From Acheta domesticus (lineage: Eukaryota > Arthropoda > Insecta > Orthoptera > Gryllidae): a DNA stretch of 64,000 nucleotides. Position 1 is the first letter of the stretch, and every line of letters starts with the position of its first letter. Shown in pieces: positions 33,936 through 43,915 of this stretch. The DNA lies in contig JAHLJT010009419.1 in the NCBI GenBank assembly GCA_031308135.1, positions 179,956,739 through 180,020,738 of the forward strand, in the 5' to 3' direction. The notes beneath the pieces were generated by a model. That model was not told where the DNA came from. It did no database searches and saw only the letters and a program-made list of their open reading frames with translations. The translations under genes and the position numbers were made by a program.

Positions 33936-36900
33936 AAATTTAGAGTTACCCTGACGGAACTAATAACGTTAGCAGCTGACATGTCCGGAATATCCAGTCT
34001 ATCAATCTAACGTTAGATGGCGCGTTCAAATTCCGAACAATGCATGTAGAATTTATTGTCGACAAATCGGGATTGAGGCAGGTTTTTGAACCTCTTGTTT
34101 CCCTGCCCTTTACTCCACCATTGCGTAACAATCGTTCGTATTCTATCTTCATAAATACACACTCAGGAAAACCATTCAACAATTATCAATCGCCCTTAGG
34201 GACTTAGGGACTAATACCATAAAAAGAGAACTCGAAGAATGGAATTTCGTTTCGAAAAATGAAAGAACATTAAAATATATCCTATTTCGTTTGGTTTCGA
34301 AAAATAACGTATTAGAAATAAATATATTGTTACGGAACGAAAGAATGACTTTTACATGTCGGTCTACAAACGTGTCAACAGTCTCACAACATTACCAAAA
34401 AGTCTGCAAAAATTGTCAAAGTTGTTTTTGAAATGATCAATAAGTCCATGATCCGGAGAGTGGCGAAGAAATTTCCAAAGATTAAATATGTAAGCATGAT
34501 GACTTTTAACCTCGAAAAAATATATAATAATATTGAAATGCATTTATTCTTATCAATAAAATATTCTTGATTGAATATTCTCGTCCCTGATTGATTCACA
34601 CAAAAATCAAAAGTTGTATTACTATATGCTTCACGTGTAATAGCGTCAGTTAACATGTTTTACGATAACCTTAGCCTAAAAAGCAAAGAGTAAGATTATT
34701 GTAGATGATGTATTATTCATAGCTCTTATCTTAATTTTGACTCCAATTTTTTGTTCTCTATTTATTACGCATCCTACTGGTGAAGAATTGATCAAGTAAA
34801 TTTTGAGGGCCAACAAAAGTGCCATCATAATGAACTTTTGGTACTAAAATGTAATTGAGTGTGCATTATGTGTAAAATGTTTCGGGTAATATCCTGCGAA
34901 TACTTTTAATTTGTAAAGTTTTCAACTATTCTTAATGTTCGTATAACATTGACTGCATTTATATCAAATCCTTTCTTTATTGAAAAGATCAGAAATAGTT
35001 AATGTTCACAAATAAATATGATCGACTAATTAAAAGAACGCCATGCGACGAAAAGAGGTCGTGGGTTCACACATGAAAAATTCCTTTTTACTTGGCTATT
35101 CTATAAGTACAAAAATGTAAGTGGAACCCAGCAGCCGTTGTACGAAGTCAAGCCCTAAGGTTCTTAAAGACATATTATAAGGTTTTTCTAAAGTTTTCTT
35201 TGTATTGAAGACATATGTAACTGTTGAACTTCCAGTGTTACATTGATGGCCCTGAAAAATGTGACCACAAACGCCTAGAGATTCCCCTGAACTTCAAATT
35301 CGTTTAAATAGTTTTTGTGAGGTAATAATCAGAGAATATCCTTCTTCTTCTTCTTCTTCTTTGATAAAATATTATTGCAGAGGGAAGTTGAAAGTGCAAT
35401 GTAAAATAGAAAAGAGGACCAAAACTTTTCGAGGAGTGTAATGTTAACTGTTGATTTTGTTTTCATTCGAACAAAAGGGATGTAAATACAAAATTCTTGA
35501 AAATAAATGTTTAAAATAATATACGTGGGTAAACGTAATACAGATATTTGCTTTACTGAATATGTTATCTAAATTTAGAGAAAGTTATAGTGAATATATA
35601 GATAATTTAAAGTTGAAGCAATTTCTGCAAAAAAGTGTCCAATATTCGAAATAACGACTTTTTTTCGTATTAGAGTAACATCTATTTCTTCGAGAGCTTT
35701 TTTTGTTACGAATAATAGAGATGTAAATTATCAGGTCGTTAAGCATTTGAAAGCTGTTAAATACTTGAATGGTGACTAAAAAACGATTCTTCCTTTATGA
35801 CTGATCATAACTTCGTCAGAAGGTAAGTCCATTCGTAATGCCTGCTTTGTGTCCGTTATAAGGTGAACACTCGCTAATAAGAAAGTCTCATTAATGTGTG
35901 AGCGGAACACTGAAGTTGGCCATAATTGTGGGAACACGAAGCGCTTGAGATGGATTGTGTAGAAATGGAGAGTTATGTTTACTGCTTTCGCGAGTTTCTG
36001 ACAATGCCGTGCGCTTGTTAGTCGGACCTACTGAACTCTCAGCATCTGTCAAAATATATGCGACGCACTTGTTCCCTTCACGCTAATGAGAAATAAGGAC
36101 CACTGTTTAAAAATGTCAGTTAAACATACATACGTACATATGGTTTGGGGTCTGCACAATGTACTCATTACGTGTTCTTGTAAGAATTACCCAGCAATTT
36201 TCGCCGTGACTTTTAATGTGGGGCATGCACGGGACTTGGCATTCATTACGCAATTCTTGTGTCAGAAACACGGTTTCATTTAAAGAAATAAGATGCTCTT
36301 TATTGAATACTAAAGAATTAAATTTGTAATTTGTATTCGTTATGACAATTATCGTTTGCAATTCTATAGTTAACGGTAAGGTATTTTTTGTTTTATTCGT
36401 ATTTTAATTTTTCCGTATATAGTTTTGAAAAGTCAAGAATTTGAAAATAAGGAATCGTAGAATTACATTATTAAAATGAACGTTGCATTTCCTACCACGA
36501 AAGAGTGTTTTAATTCACAGATCTTTCATTGAAACGATGAAAATGAAGTTAGAGCATCCAAAGACAACGAAGTTAATTAAATATTTATTCATGATTCTAT
36601 TAATAGATTGTGATTTTTCAAATTATTTTAACAATAATATTAAGTAGTAGTTTCAAAATAATTTTGTTTTAAAGGAATAAAGGTTTAAAGATATAAGCAA
36701 GAGAAATTTGCTACTTGTTAGAAATGACGTTTCGGAGTAGGAAATGCACAGTTGGGAACATCAACGCCAGAAGAGACGAAGAACCCAGTGTACTTAGTTA
36801 AAATCGAGTTCTAAAACCTCGGAACTGGAGTCGGCGGATAAAATCGAAGCCAGTTAAGATATGTAGTAGTGATGAAAAATCAGAATGTAATAACGCAGTA

Positions 36901-37234
36901 CAATTATAGTACCAGTACAAACCACCAGTACTAACACAACTGCTCTGTGGGAGTGTTGACACGAAACTAACGTAGTATGATGTGAAGAAATATCTTTCTT
37001 TTACAATACAGTCAATTACGTTAGTTTTCTTCTATTTGTCATTGTTGATAATTTGTTGATATTTGCTTTATTTATTATCCTGTGATGTAATTATAAATGA
37101 TACACGATGTTCTTCTTTACCATCATCCGTGAAGCAATACTTCTCGAGAAGTTGCAACTCTACAAAACTTGCAGTTTTATTCACCGAACTAATTCCCCTG
37201 AAAAAATATTAAAGAAAATGCGTCGTGAATGCCG
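33936..37234. other. Gene-free stretch, candidate intron
   Basis: Downstream, on the minus strand, of the first exon at 37242, so possibly its first intron. AT-rich with a TTC microsatellite (about 35340-35361). I looked for a following coding exon on the minus strand and found none I could defend. Open frames at 34.4-34.7 and 36.1-36.4 kb are not preserved between the two locus copies. Confidence 0.5.
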
Positions 37235-37241
37235 GACTCAC

Positions 37242-37284
37242 CGGTTTTGGCTTCCAGAAAATCGGCCACTGCGTTGAACACCAT
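37242..37284 (-). CDS. Putative first coding exon, left copy (14 codons)
   Basis: Read on the minus strand, an optimal start context GCAGCCATGG opens at 37284 and encodes MVFNAVADFLEAKT. It then reaches a strong splice donor, ACCG|GTGAGT, with GT at 37241-37240. The exon would leave codon phase 1. Its 5' untranslated part runs back to a predicted start site at 37432, behind a TATA box and an initiator. I do not recognise the protein from so few residues, and no second exon was found in the window. The right copy (52913-52953) has the same exon but lacks two bases of a T-run (plus strand), which changes the phase at the donor. The exon call rests on signal order, not homology. Confidence 0.5.
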
Positions 37285-37432
37285 GGCTGCTGCTTTGCGA
37301 GTACACCGGGTAGTAGTATTCGTGCGTGTTTTCTGCTGCGTCTGCTGCGCGCCTTTGCGTCGGTGGCTGCGGCTGCGCCTCGCTGCTGCCCCACTCCTGA
37401 AGGACGCGACCCGACCGCCGGCTGAACGGACT
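37285..37432 (-). other. Predicted 5' untranslated part of the first exon
   Basis: 148 bases between the predicted start site (A at 37432) and the ATG at 37284-37282, on the minus strand. GC-rich, with many GCAGCAG-type repeats. Overlapping plus-strand open frames here are antisense shadows. Confidence 0.45.
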
Positions 37433-37520
37433 GCGGCGCGAAGTCGGCGCGCGCTTATATACGACGAGGACGAAGGCTGCGGCCGTGGGCGGGGCGCGGG
37501 GCGCGGGGGGCGGGGGGACG
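37429..37520 (-). promoter_or_regulatory. Core promoter: GC boxes, TATA box, initiator
   Basis: On the minus strand, TATATAAG occupies 37461-37454 and the initiator GCAGTC occupies 37434-37429, an exact match to the arthropod KCAKTY consensus, with A(+1) at 37432. The TATA box therefore starts at -29. GGGCGG boxes and runs of four or more Gs lie on the plus strand at about 37486-37518, roughly -54 to -86. The same elements with the same spacing recur at 53124-53131 and 53099-53104. Focused transcription from here is an inference. Confidence 0.6.
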
Positions 37521-37820
37521 GCGGCGGCGTTGGCGGGGCGCGGGTGCGTGGTGGTCAGCGGCGGCGGAGGCGGTGGGTGTGCGGAGCGGACCAAGAGCAA
37601 GGTTCGGGATGCGCGCGGGTGCGAATCTGAGCAGGGAACGAACGGCGTCGGCTCTTCACAGCGGGCAGTGCGCGCAGACTGGCCGCCCCCGCCGCCCGAA
37701 ACCCGCCCCGGCGCCCGGTGAAAGCGCCAGCCCGCCCGCCCCCCGCCCCTCCCCAGACCCCCGGCCGCGCCAATCGTGGGCCTCGCGCGCCGCCCCCTCG
37801 CGAACCGCCTTCACCCTTTC

Positions 37821-38250
37821 GCCACGCCGCCCCCACGCCACGCCGCCCCTCCCACGCACACGCCACGCCGCCGCCCCCGCCCTTACGCCACGGCGCCGCC
37901 CCCACGCCACGCCGCCACCCCCGCCCCTACACCAAGCCGCCCACCCCCCACGCCACGCCGCCGCCCCCCGCCCCTACGCCACGCCGCCGCCCCCGCCCCT
38001 ACGCCACGCCGCCGCCCCCACGCCACGCCACCGTCCCCCACGCCAAGCCGCCCCACGCCACACCGCCCCCCACGCCACGCCGCCCCCCACGCCACGCCGC
38101 CCCCACGCCACGCCGCCGCCCCCACGCCACGCCGCCGCCCCCACGCCACGCCGCCGCCCCACGCCACGCCGCCCCCACGTCACGCCGCCGCCCCACGCCA
38201 CGCTGCCCCCCACACCACGCGACCCCCCACGCCACACCGCCCCCACGCGG
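37821..38250 (+). repeat. GC-rich minisatellite (CCACGCCGCC family)
   Basis: Imperfect array of CCACGCCACGCCGCCGCCC-type units, about 430 bp, strongly C-rich on the plus strand and G-rich on the minus strand. It lies about 390 bp upstream of the predicted promoter. The allelic array at 53502-53940 is about 439 bp, with different unit counts and C-run lengths. All overlapping long open frames (up to 289 codons plus, 205 codons minus) are translations of this repeat. Confidence 0.9.
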
Positions 38251-38947
38251 CCCCTCTGCACCCAGAGAATGCACTTACTTCGCTCGACTCTCGTCGCGGT
38301 ATTTCGTGGGTGTCCACACCGCGAGTATTTGCGTCGTGAAACCATTTTTCTCAGGTTTCAGATGTGCAATGTAAACGACAGTGTGTGTGAAAGTGGATGC
38401 GCTTGCCTAACCGACTGCAAAGGACATTTCGTAGAGTTCTAAAAAAAATCAGGCAAGTGGGAGACGAAATGGTAGGGAGAAAAGTGGATGATGTACCTTG
38501 ACCTGGAGTGTGTTTGGGGAACATTAAGTATACGGGCGATGGTTCTTATTGCGGCATTGTTTTTCCACCACACCTTGTCGGCGATGTGCAGTTGCCCTCT
38601 GCTTCGTGATTTATGTGACGTCACAGGGTGCGGCGTGGTTTCCACTTACGCCCAAACGTTGTTGGCGAGTAGTCGCCACTTAATGGGCCGGGCTGACTAT
38701 CGCGTACAGGAAATGCAATCTAGAAAATCCCCAGTCTAGGACTGTACCTATTTGACACATTTGTGAAAAGTTTCATAAGATTTACCACTCTGTAGCAAAC
38801 GTTCATAATTCAAAGGTCTGAGTCAGTAACAAGAACAGCCGCACCAAAAAATTGTAAGACTCACACTATTTTGTAAATGTTACAATCTTGATTTTGGTGC
38901 AAGAACGATGGTGGATTTTGGTGGAAATTTTGTTACTATACATGTCT
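38251..38947. other. Gene-free stretch between minisatellite and SINE
   Basis: Unique-looking sequence, well conserved between the two locus copies, with no supported exon. A perfect TGACGTCA, the CRE palindrome, occurs at about 38615; its use is unknown. Confidence 0.45.
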
Positions 38948-39172
38948 TTTTTTTAGTTTTACAATTACTAGGTCATTAGTGACCATTATTGGATGTAACG
39001 TTATGGTATGAGGATGAGACGATATGGTGATGAAAGGGGTGACAGGAAGAACACATACAACCATGTCCGAGGCGAGACTCGACGATCCAATATCGATCGA
39101 CCCCACGATCCAATATTACTACATCACTACAGCACTACTGCCTTAGAGATTTCGGCCGCGGGGCCAACTAAG
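38948..39172 (-). mobile_element. tRNA-derived SINE with target duplication, minus strand
   Basis: Flanked by CATGTCT direct repeats (38941-38947 and 39173-39179). On the minus strand the head is GGCCCCGCGGCCGAAATC, followed by GCAGTAGTGCTGTAG, GGATCGTGGGGTCGATC, CTCGCCTCGGACATGGTTG, and a 3' part ending GGTCACTAATGACC and an A-rich tail. Same family as 26661 and 32535. The terminal GCGAC arm of the LINE-like hairpin is absent, but GGTCA/TGACC can pair within the tail. The same insertion, with the same target duplication, is in the right copy at 54636, so it predates their divergence. Confidence 0.88.
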
Positions 39173-39179
39173 CATGTCT

Positions 39180-41040
39180 CTGTTTATATTTACGAAGGGC
39201 TTATCCCAGGAATAATATGTGACACACTCCGTCCAGAATCGAGTTATTGACATTAGCGGGAGGCTTTTGGTAGCTGATGTAGTTTATCTTGTTGCTGCCT
39301 CAAGCCCTTCAATTAAAAATTGGCAAATTAATATTGCTATGAAAACATTTTTACCCTATTGAGCTTTTACATGTATATTACGTAACGTATCACTCCACTT
39401 AATTTGCTTTCTTATGTCTTCAAAAACAAAAGAAAATTATTTGAAGAAAAAATTCTCCATTTTTCTGGAATATTTTATATCTACTGCACACGACAACACT
39501 TCCCAAACAACTTTTTACTTATTATAGTGGCAATAATAACTGCGATAACAACAGTAATTACACATAATAAAAATAACCAAACAATAATAGTAAATAATAG
39601 ATGCCACAATTTTACGAGCTAATAGCTACAAACATTAACATAAAACTAAACATATTTTTAAATTGAATTAATAACATAAAGAGCCTTTAGAGCGTTAGCG
39701 GGCAATTCTTTCGAATGTATATGGTGCGATTTTTAAAGAAGAACGTACCTAGAACCTACCTATAATATCAGTAGGTTGTTTCCCACATCGTGCTTTCCGA
39801 GATTATTTTCCAATTCACGAACAACATTTCTACCACATTTTTAAGCACTTTAGTTTTCATTCAGTAAGATCACATGCAGGTCAGTGAGATTCATATAGTC
39901 ATCTACTGCAAAAGAACATAAATTATAGCATTTTGCATGATAAAACTTCATGTACAATTATTCTAAAAATTACAGATCACATCAATGACGTAAATGTGTA
40001 TTGATGAAATGTTTTGCAGTTTTTAAAGCACAAAACTATTGCTTTGCTAATTGAATGATTCTCAGTATGGAAGTATAACATATACTGATTTAACAAAATA
40101 AAATTCCTTTTTGCAGAAATTAAAAATTTGATTTGCATGCATGCTTCTTTTTTAAATCTTATGAAAACATAATCAGAACATTAGATGAATTTTACATCAT
40201 GCAGAATTGTTTCTTCGTGCCTTTTGTTCGTAGCACCCTTATTAGCGATACACCTTACATGCGTATTTATTTCCCCCTGGAAATAATGGGAACCTGAAGC
40301 GACTGAATGGGCGGTCTATTAAACATTTGAATAACAAATTGTAAACGTTTCCGTTCATTGCCTTTTAAACGAACACGTGTTAATTTTTTGAACTGATTTT
40401 TTGCAAAAATATGTAATACGAAGCGCTATAAAACTTTGAAAATAATCAAAACTAAAAGATAATTTAATAAAAATGCATTGGCCATTCACACGTCGTGTGT
40501 AGTAACTCATACCACTGAAATTAATATTATGAGGAAGAAAAAAGTACTGTGCATCCTTTTGCTCTTTTAAGAAGCGTAATGTAATCCCTGCTCATGATAA
40601 AAACCTTATTCACCAAACATTTATATTACTAATTATATAATTATCCCATTCCATATTTGTGACAAAATTGAGTTATTTCCTGTTGGGTGCAAACTATATA
40701 CTTATGTTCGGCTTAGTAAATTCTACAAGAAAAAGTTGTTTTCCAAAAGAAATGTCATATATTTATATTTTAGGTAGCTTTTCATTATTATGAATCTTAT
40801 TAATTGCTTTGTATCGTTTTTTATGAATCGTCGCGTCGTATGTCGCGAGGACATCAAATATTTTGAGAGGCGCGTCGTGCATATAGTGTCAGAGTGGTAT
40901 ATTATCACTGTACATCACGTTTTAAGAAGAATTTCAATATTGTTCGCTACCCATTGTTAAGTGGTTTGCATTAAAATGTAAATTGTATAAACACTTAAGA
41001 AGGCAAAAAATATGTAAGAATATTTTAGAGCTCTTTAAGT
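39180..41040. other. Gene-free AT-rich stretch
   Basis: No coding region recognised. Conserved between both locus copies only to the extent expected of alleles. Confidence 0.55.
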
Positions 41041-41043
41041 ATC

Positions 41044-41153
41044 AACACCTAATACTTTGCGAACGTGAGTATATTTTTAGTATAATAAGCGATATTAATG
41101 TATTTATGAATGTGGTATAGATATTTAGGTGTTATAAAAAATACGTTCGCAAA
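41044..41153. repeat. Two interleaved perfect inverted repeats
   Basis: AACACCTAA (41044-41052) pairs with TTAGGTGTT (41125-41133). TTTGCGAACGT (41056-41066) pairs with ACGTTCGCAAA (41143-41153). The order a-b-a'-b' is that of an H-type pseudoknot if transcribed, or two overlapping dyads in DNA. The same arrangement is at about 56728-56837 in the right copy. Function unknown. Confidence 0.8.
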
Positions 41154-42379
41154 AATAATAAGATTATAAACACCTCTCGTATTTTAACTTACATACTAAC
41201 AAACTTAGTAGGTCAACGTTTCATTTTGACATCCCTTCACTTCCTGAATGAAATAAGAGAACAACTTTAAACTAAGTGTCCTGTTGAAAAAATAAACACG
41301 ATTTATATTTTTGATTAATTTGCCCATTAGTTTATATGTTTAAATTAATTATGTACTAATTACTCCAAAAATGTGGTGAGAACGTTCATTTTTCGCCCGT
41401 TTCCTCTGGAGCATTAACCAAAGCTGTGGGAATCCCCCGCCCCATAAAACTTAACGTATATTTTTAATGACTCCTAAGTATTGTCTTTCAATCTAAGTGA
41501 AAAGAAGGTCTAGAATGATCGTTTTATATTCTTGCGTCATAGTCATCATCTTGTAAATGACCTGACGGGTGCAGCCTCAAAAAACTTCCTCTGAGGAGCC
41601 TTACTCGAATGTTCTCTGACCTCTTAAGTGGCAGTTGCCAGGTCTTGAGCATGCATGTATGCATGTATGCTGATTGCCCGGCTCACTCCGACCCAGTCAT
41701 CTCTGTTAGGAGCACTTTGCCGTTGGAAAAAAATTCCCAAAGCTCCTTGGAAAATTTCTCTTCAGAGATTACCTCTGAAGTTTCCAGAATCCAACTCAGC
41801 CACCGACTGACATAACAGTTCTAGAAAGGACGCCTGACCGCCGCCTCCTACTGATGAGAAAATTAAGTGTAAGTTCAATGTGTTTTGTTAAGTCATGCAA
41901 AGGTACTTTTAGTAATGTCATGTAAAGGGAACGTTTACCATCACTCTACATAACTTTATTCTGGAACTAAGCTGAAATGTATTTCAAATTACAAACAGAC
42001 GTAAAGAATACAAATACAATTAAGAATAACGATTTTTAATGAATTAATTTACATTTACCCAAATAGAAATTATAAATTCCGGAGAAATGTTAAAATTGCA
42101 AGAGCACAAATTCGCCTAAATCGGTTGTCCAAACTCTCATTCGCTTCTTGGTTAACTCGAGATCTCGGGACTTACAACAATTTTTGTGAAACTATTACTT
42201 TTATGACTGGAAAACTTATCACGCTCTTCAGCCTGAGTCGCGTTTCGCTGCTACAAGCTAATTATTTTTCTCTGTTCTTTATTCATTGCACAATTACTTC
42301 CTACCAAGTGTAGTGTAATTCAGTGGTTGAAACAGTTACCTCACATTGTAATGAGTAATCCCATGATTAATCTAGAGAG
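41154..42379. other. Gene-free stretch up to the LINE insertion
   Basis: A 68-codon frame at 41609-41815 was considered, but the right copy has an extra A inside it, so it is not accepted. The empty target site of the right copy's LINE (TATTACTTTTATG) lies at about 42193-42205. Confidence 0.5.
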
Positions 42380-42390
42380 AACACTCTTAA
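42380..42390 (+). repeat. Left target-site duplication of the LINE
   Basis: AACACTCTTAA, identical to 47803-47813. The right locus copy has this sequence once, without the element. Confidence 0.9.
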
Positions 42391-42573
42391 GACTCTTCGC
42401 TCAGAATCGAAGCGAAGCGGACGTGTGTTCTAGTGCCGAGTCCTACTCTGTAACGCGAGTGTTTTTAAACTGTATAAGTTTACTATTCAACATATACGTG
42501 AACAGTGTAAAGCATCCACAGATAACAACCTTAATTGAAATCTACTGTAATAACATTGGAAACCTCCCATACA

Positions 42574-43899
42574 ATGGCCTCTTCTGACTACAGGGGAGCA
42601 GCCATAACCTCTACTGGAACCGGATTGCAACATGATAATTCAAGTAAGAAACTATATGCCACTGTTACCAATTCAGACATGTTTCCATCTAAACAACAAG
42701 CTATTATTATAGAAGCACAAGAAGGTCTATCTATTAAAGACTATGTATCAAAGATCTCTACCTTAGTAAGTGCAAATGACATTAGATTCGTATCAAAAAT
42801 TTCGAACAACAGGATATGCGTGTTTTTCTCCAGTGTCAAAATTGCAGAACAATTCACAGATTCACACAAAGTAATTTCAATTAATGACTGTGTGCTAGGA
42901 GTAAGACCTCTGATAAGTAAGAACAAAAGAATTATCATTTCCAACGTATGCCCCACTATTCCACATCAAGTTATAGAAGAGGAATTAGCCAAGAGAAATA
43001 TACAAGTAACCACCAAAATCTCATTTATTAAAGCAGGCATCTCTGAACCAGGATTCTCTCACATCATGAGCTTCAGAAGGCAGGTATACATAGAACAAGA
43101 TGATATTAGCAAGCTTCCAGAGTCTATTGTAATTTATTATGACAATACATCATATAGAATTTATTTTTCCTCTGAGAGTATTTCTTGTTTTATATGTAAA
43201 CAGGTAGGGCATATTGCTCATCAGTGTCCTAGTAAACCTCAAATAAATGGTGAAACTAAAGAAATAGAACTTGCTCCAAACTCTGAAATTAACAAATCTG
43301 AAGAATCTATTCTTTCAAACAATCAAATAAATGAATCAGATAAAATCCAAATCCCTTCACAATTACCAGGAGAAGAATATCTGACATCCCAACTTTCAGA
43401 AACACTAAAAAGAGATGACAACAACTTTCCTCCTTTAAATAAAAGAAAACTTGCAACCCATACCCATTCACAATCTGAGTCACTGAACTGTAAAAGCTCA
43501 ATCAAAAGTGTTGAAATTCAAAAACAACCCAAAAAGAAAAAGAAAAACAAAACTGATAACTCTTCCTCTCAAGAAACCACATCAACTCCATCAGTTGAAG
43601 AATTAATAGCACTAACTAAAGAAGTAATAACCTCCAAACAAGATAAATATCCCCTGACTTATGAACAATTCAAATTGTTCCTTGAAAATTCATTTGGAGC
43701 TTCAGACCCAGTATTAATTGCCAAAGCTTACTCCCAAGACATCCAATCAATAATTCAAATGATGACTGAAACCTATCCTTACCTAACTGAGAGAAGTATT
43801 AAAAACAGATTCACCAGAATTATTAATAAACTAAAGAGGAATACAAGTACTATACCACTAGAAACATCTGATTCAGATACAAGCCTAGAAATATATTAG
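42574..43899 (+). CDS. LINE ORF1, RNA-binding protein with CCHC zinc knuckle
   Basis: An intact 441-residue frame, taken from the ATG at 42574 in context ACAATGG; the upstream in-frame TTG at 42535 is not a likely start. Residues about 25-190 have the alternating strand/helix texture of the RRM-like N-terminal region of arthropod LINE ORF1 proteins. A single zinc knuckle CX2CX4HX4C uses C205, C208, H213 and C218. It is followed by an acidic, Ser/Asn-rich linker and a basic KKKKKNK stretch at about 320-326 that could act as a nuclear signal. Such proteins bind the element RNA to form the retrotransposition particle. ORF2 starts 16 bases after the stop. There are no lesions, in contrast with ORF2. 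Confidence 0.9.
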   Translation: MASSDYRGAAITSTGTGLQHDNSSKKLYATVTNSDMFPSKQQAIIIEAQEGLSIKDYVSKISTLVSANDIRFVSKISNNRICVFFSSVKIAEQFTDSHKVISINDCVLGVRPLISKNKRIIISNVCPTIPHQVIEEELAKRNIQVTTKISFIKAGISEPGFSHIMSFRRQVYIEQDDISKLPESIVIYYDNTSYRIYFSSESISCFICKQVGHIAHQCPSKPQINGETKEIELAPNSEINKSEESILSNNQINESDKIQIPSQLPGEEYLTSQLSETLKRDDNNFPPLNKRKLATHTHSQSESLNCKSSIKSVEIQKQPKKKKKNKTDNSSSQETTSTPSVEELIALTKEVITSKQDKYPLTYEQFKLFLENSFGASDPVLIAKAYSQDIQSIIQMMTETYPYLTERSIKNRFTRIINKLKRNTSTIPLETSDSDTSLEIY

Positions 43900-43915
43900 A
43901 ATACCCCTCTCATTT

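Noticed and set aside
35058..35090. tRNA-like GTGGGTTCACAC in both locus copies
   Set aside because: An isolated box-B-like string without box A or a cloverleaf.
37573..38442. 289-codon plus-strand open frame and long overlapping frames on both strands
   Set aside because: They translate the CCACGCCGCC minisatellite. All frames are open because the repeat lacks stop codons, and repeat changes between the two locus copies scramble the products.
41609..41815. 68-codon frame, nearly identical in both locus copies
   Set aside because: The right copy has one more A in an A-run inside it. Near-identity is expected of alleles and is no evidence of coding.
42535..42573. Upstream extension of LINE ORF1 from a TTG
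   Set aside because: A TTG start is unlikely in a eukaryotic element. The ATG at 42574 has a good context.
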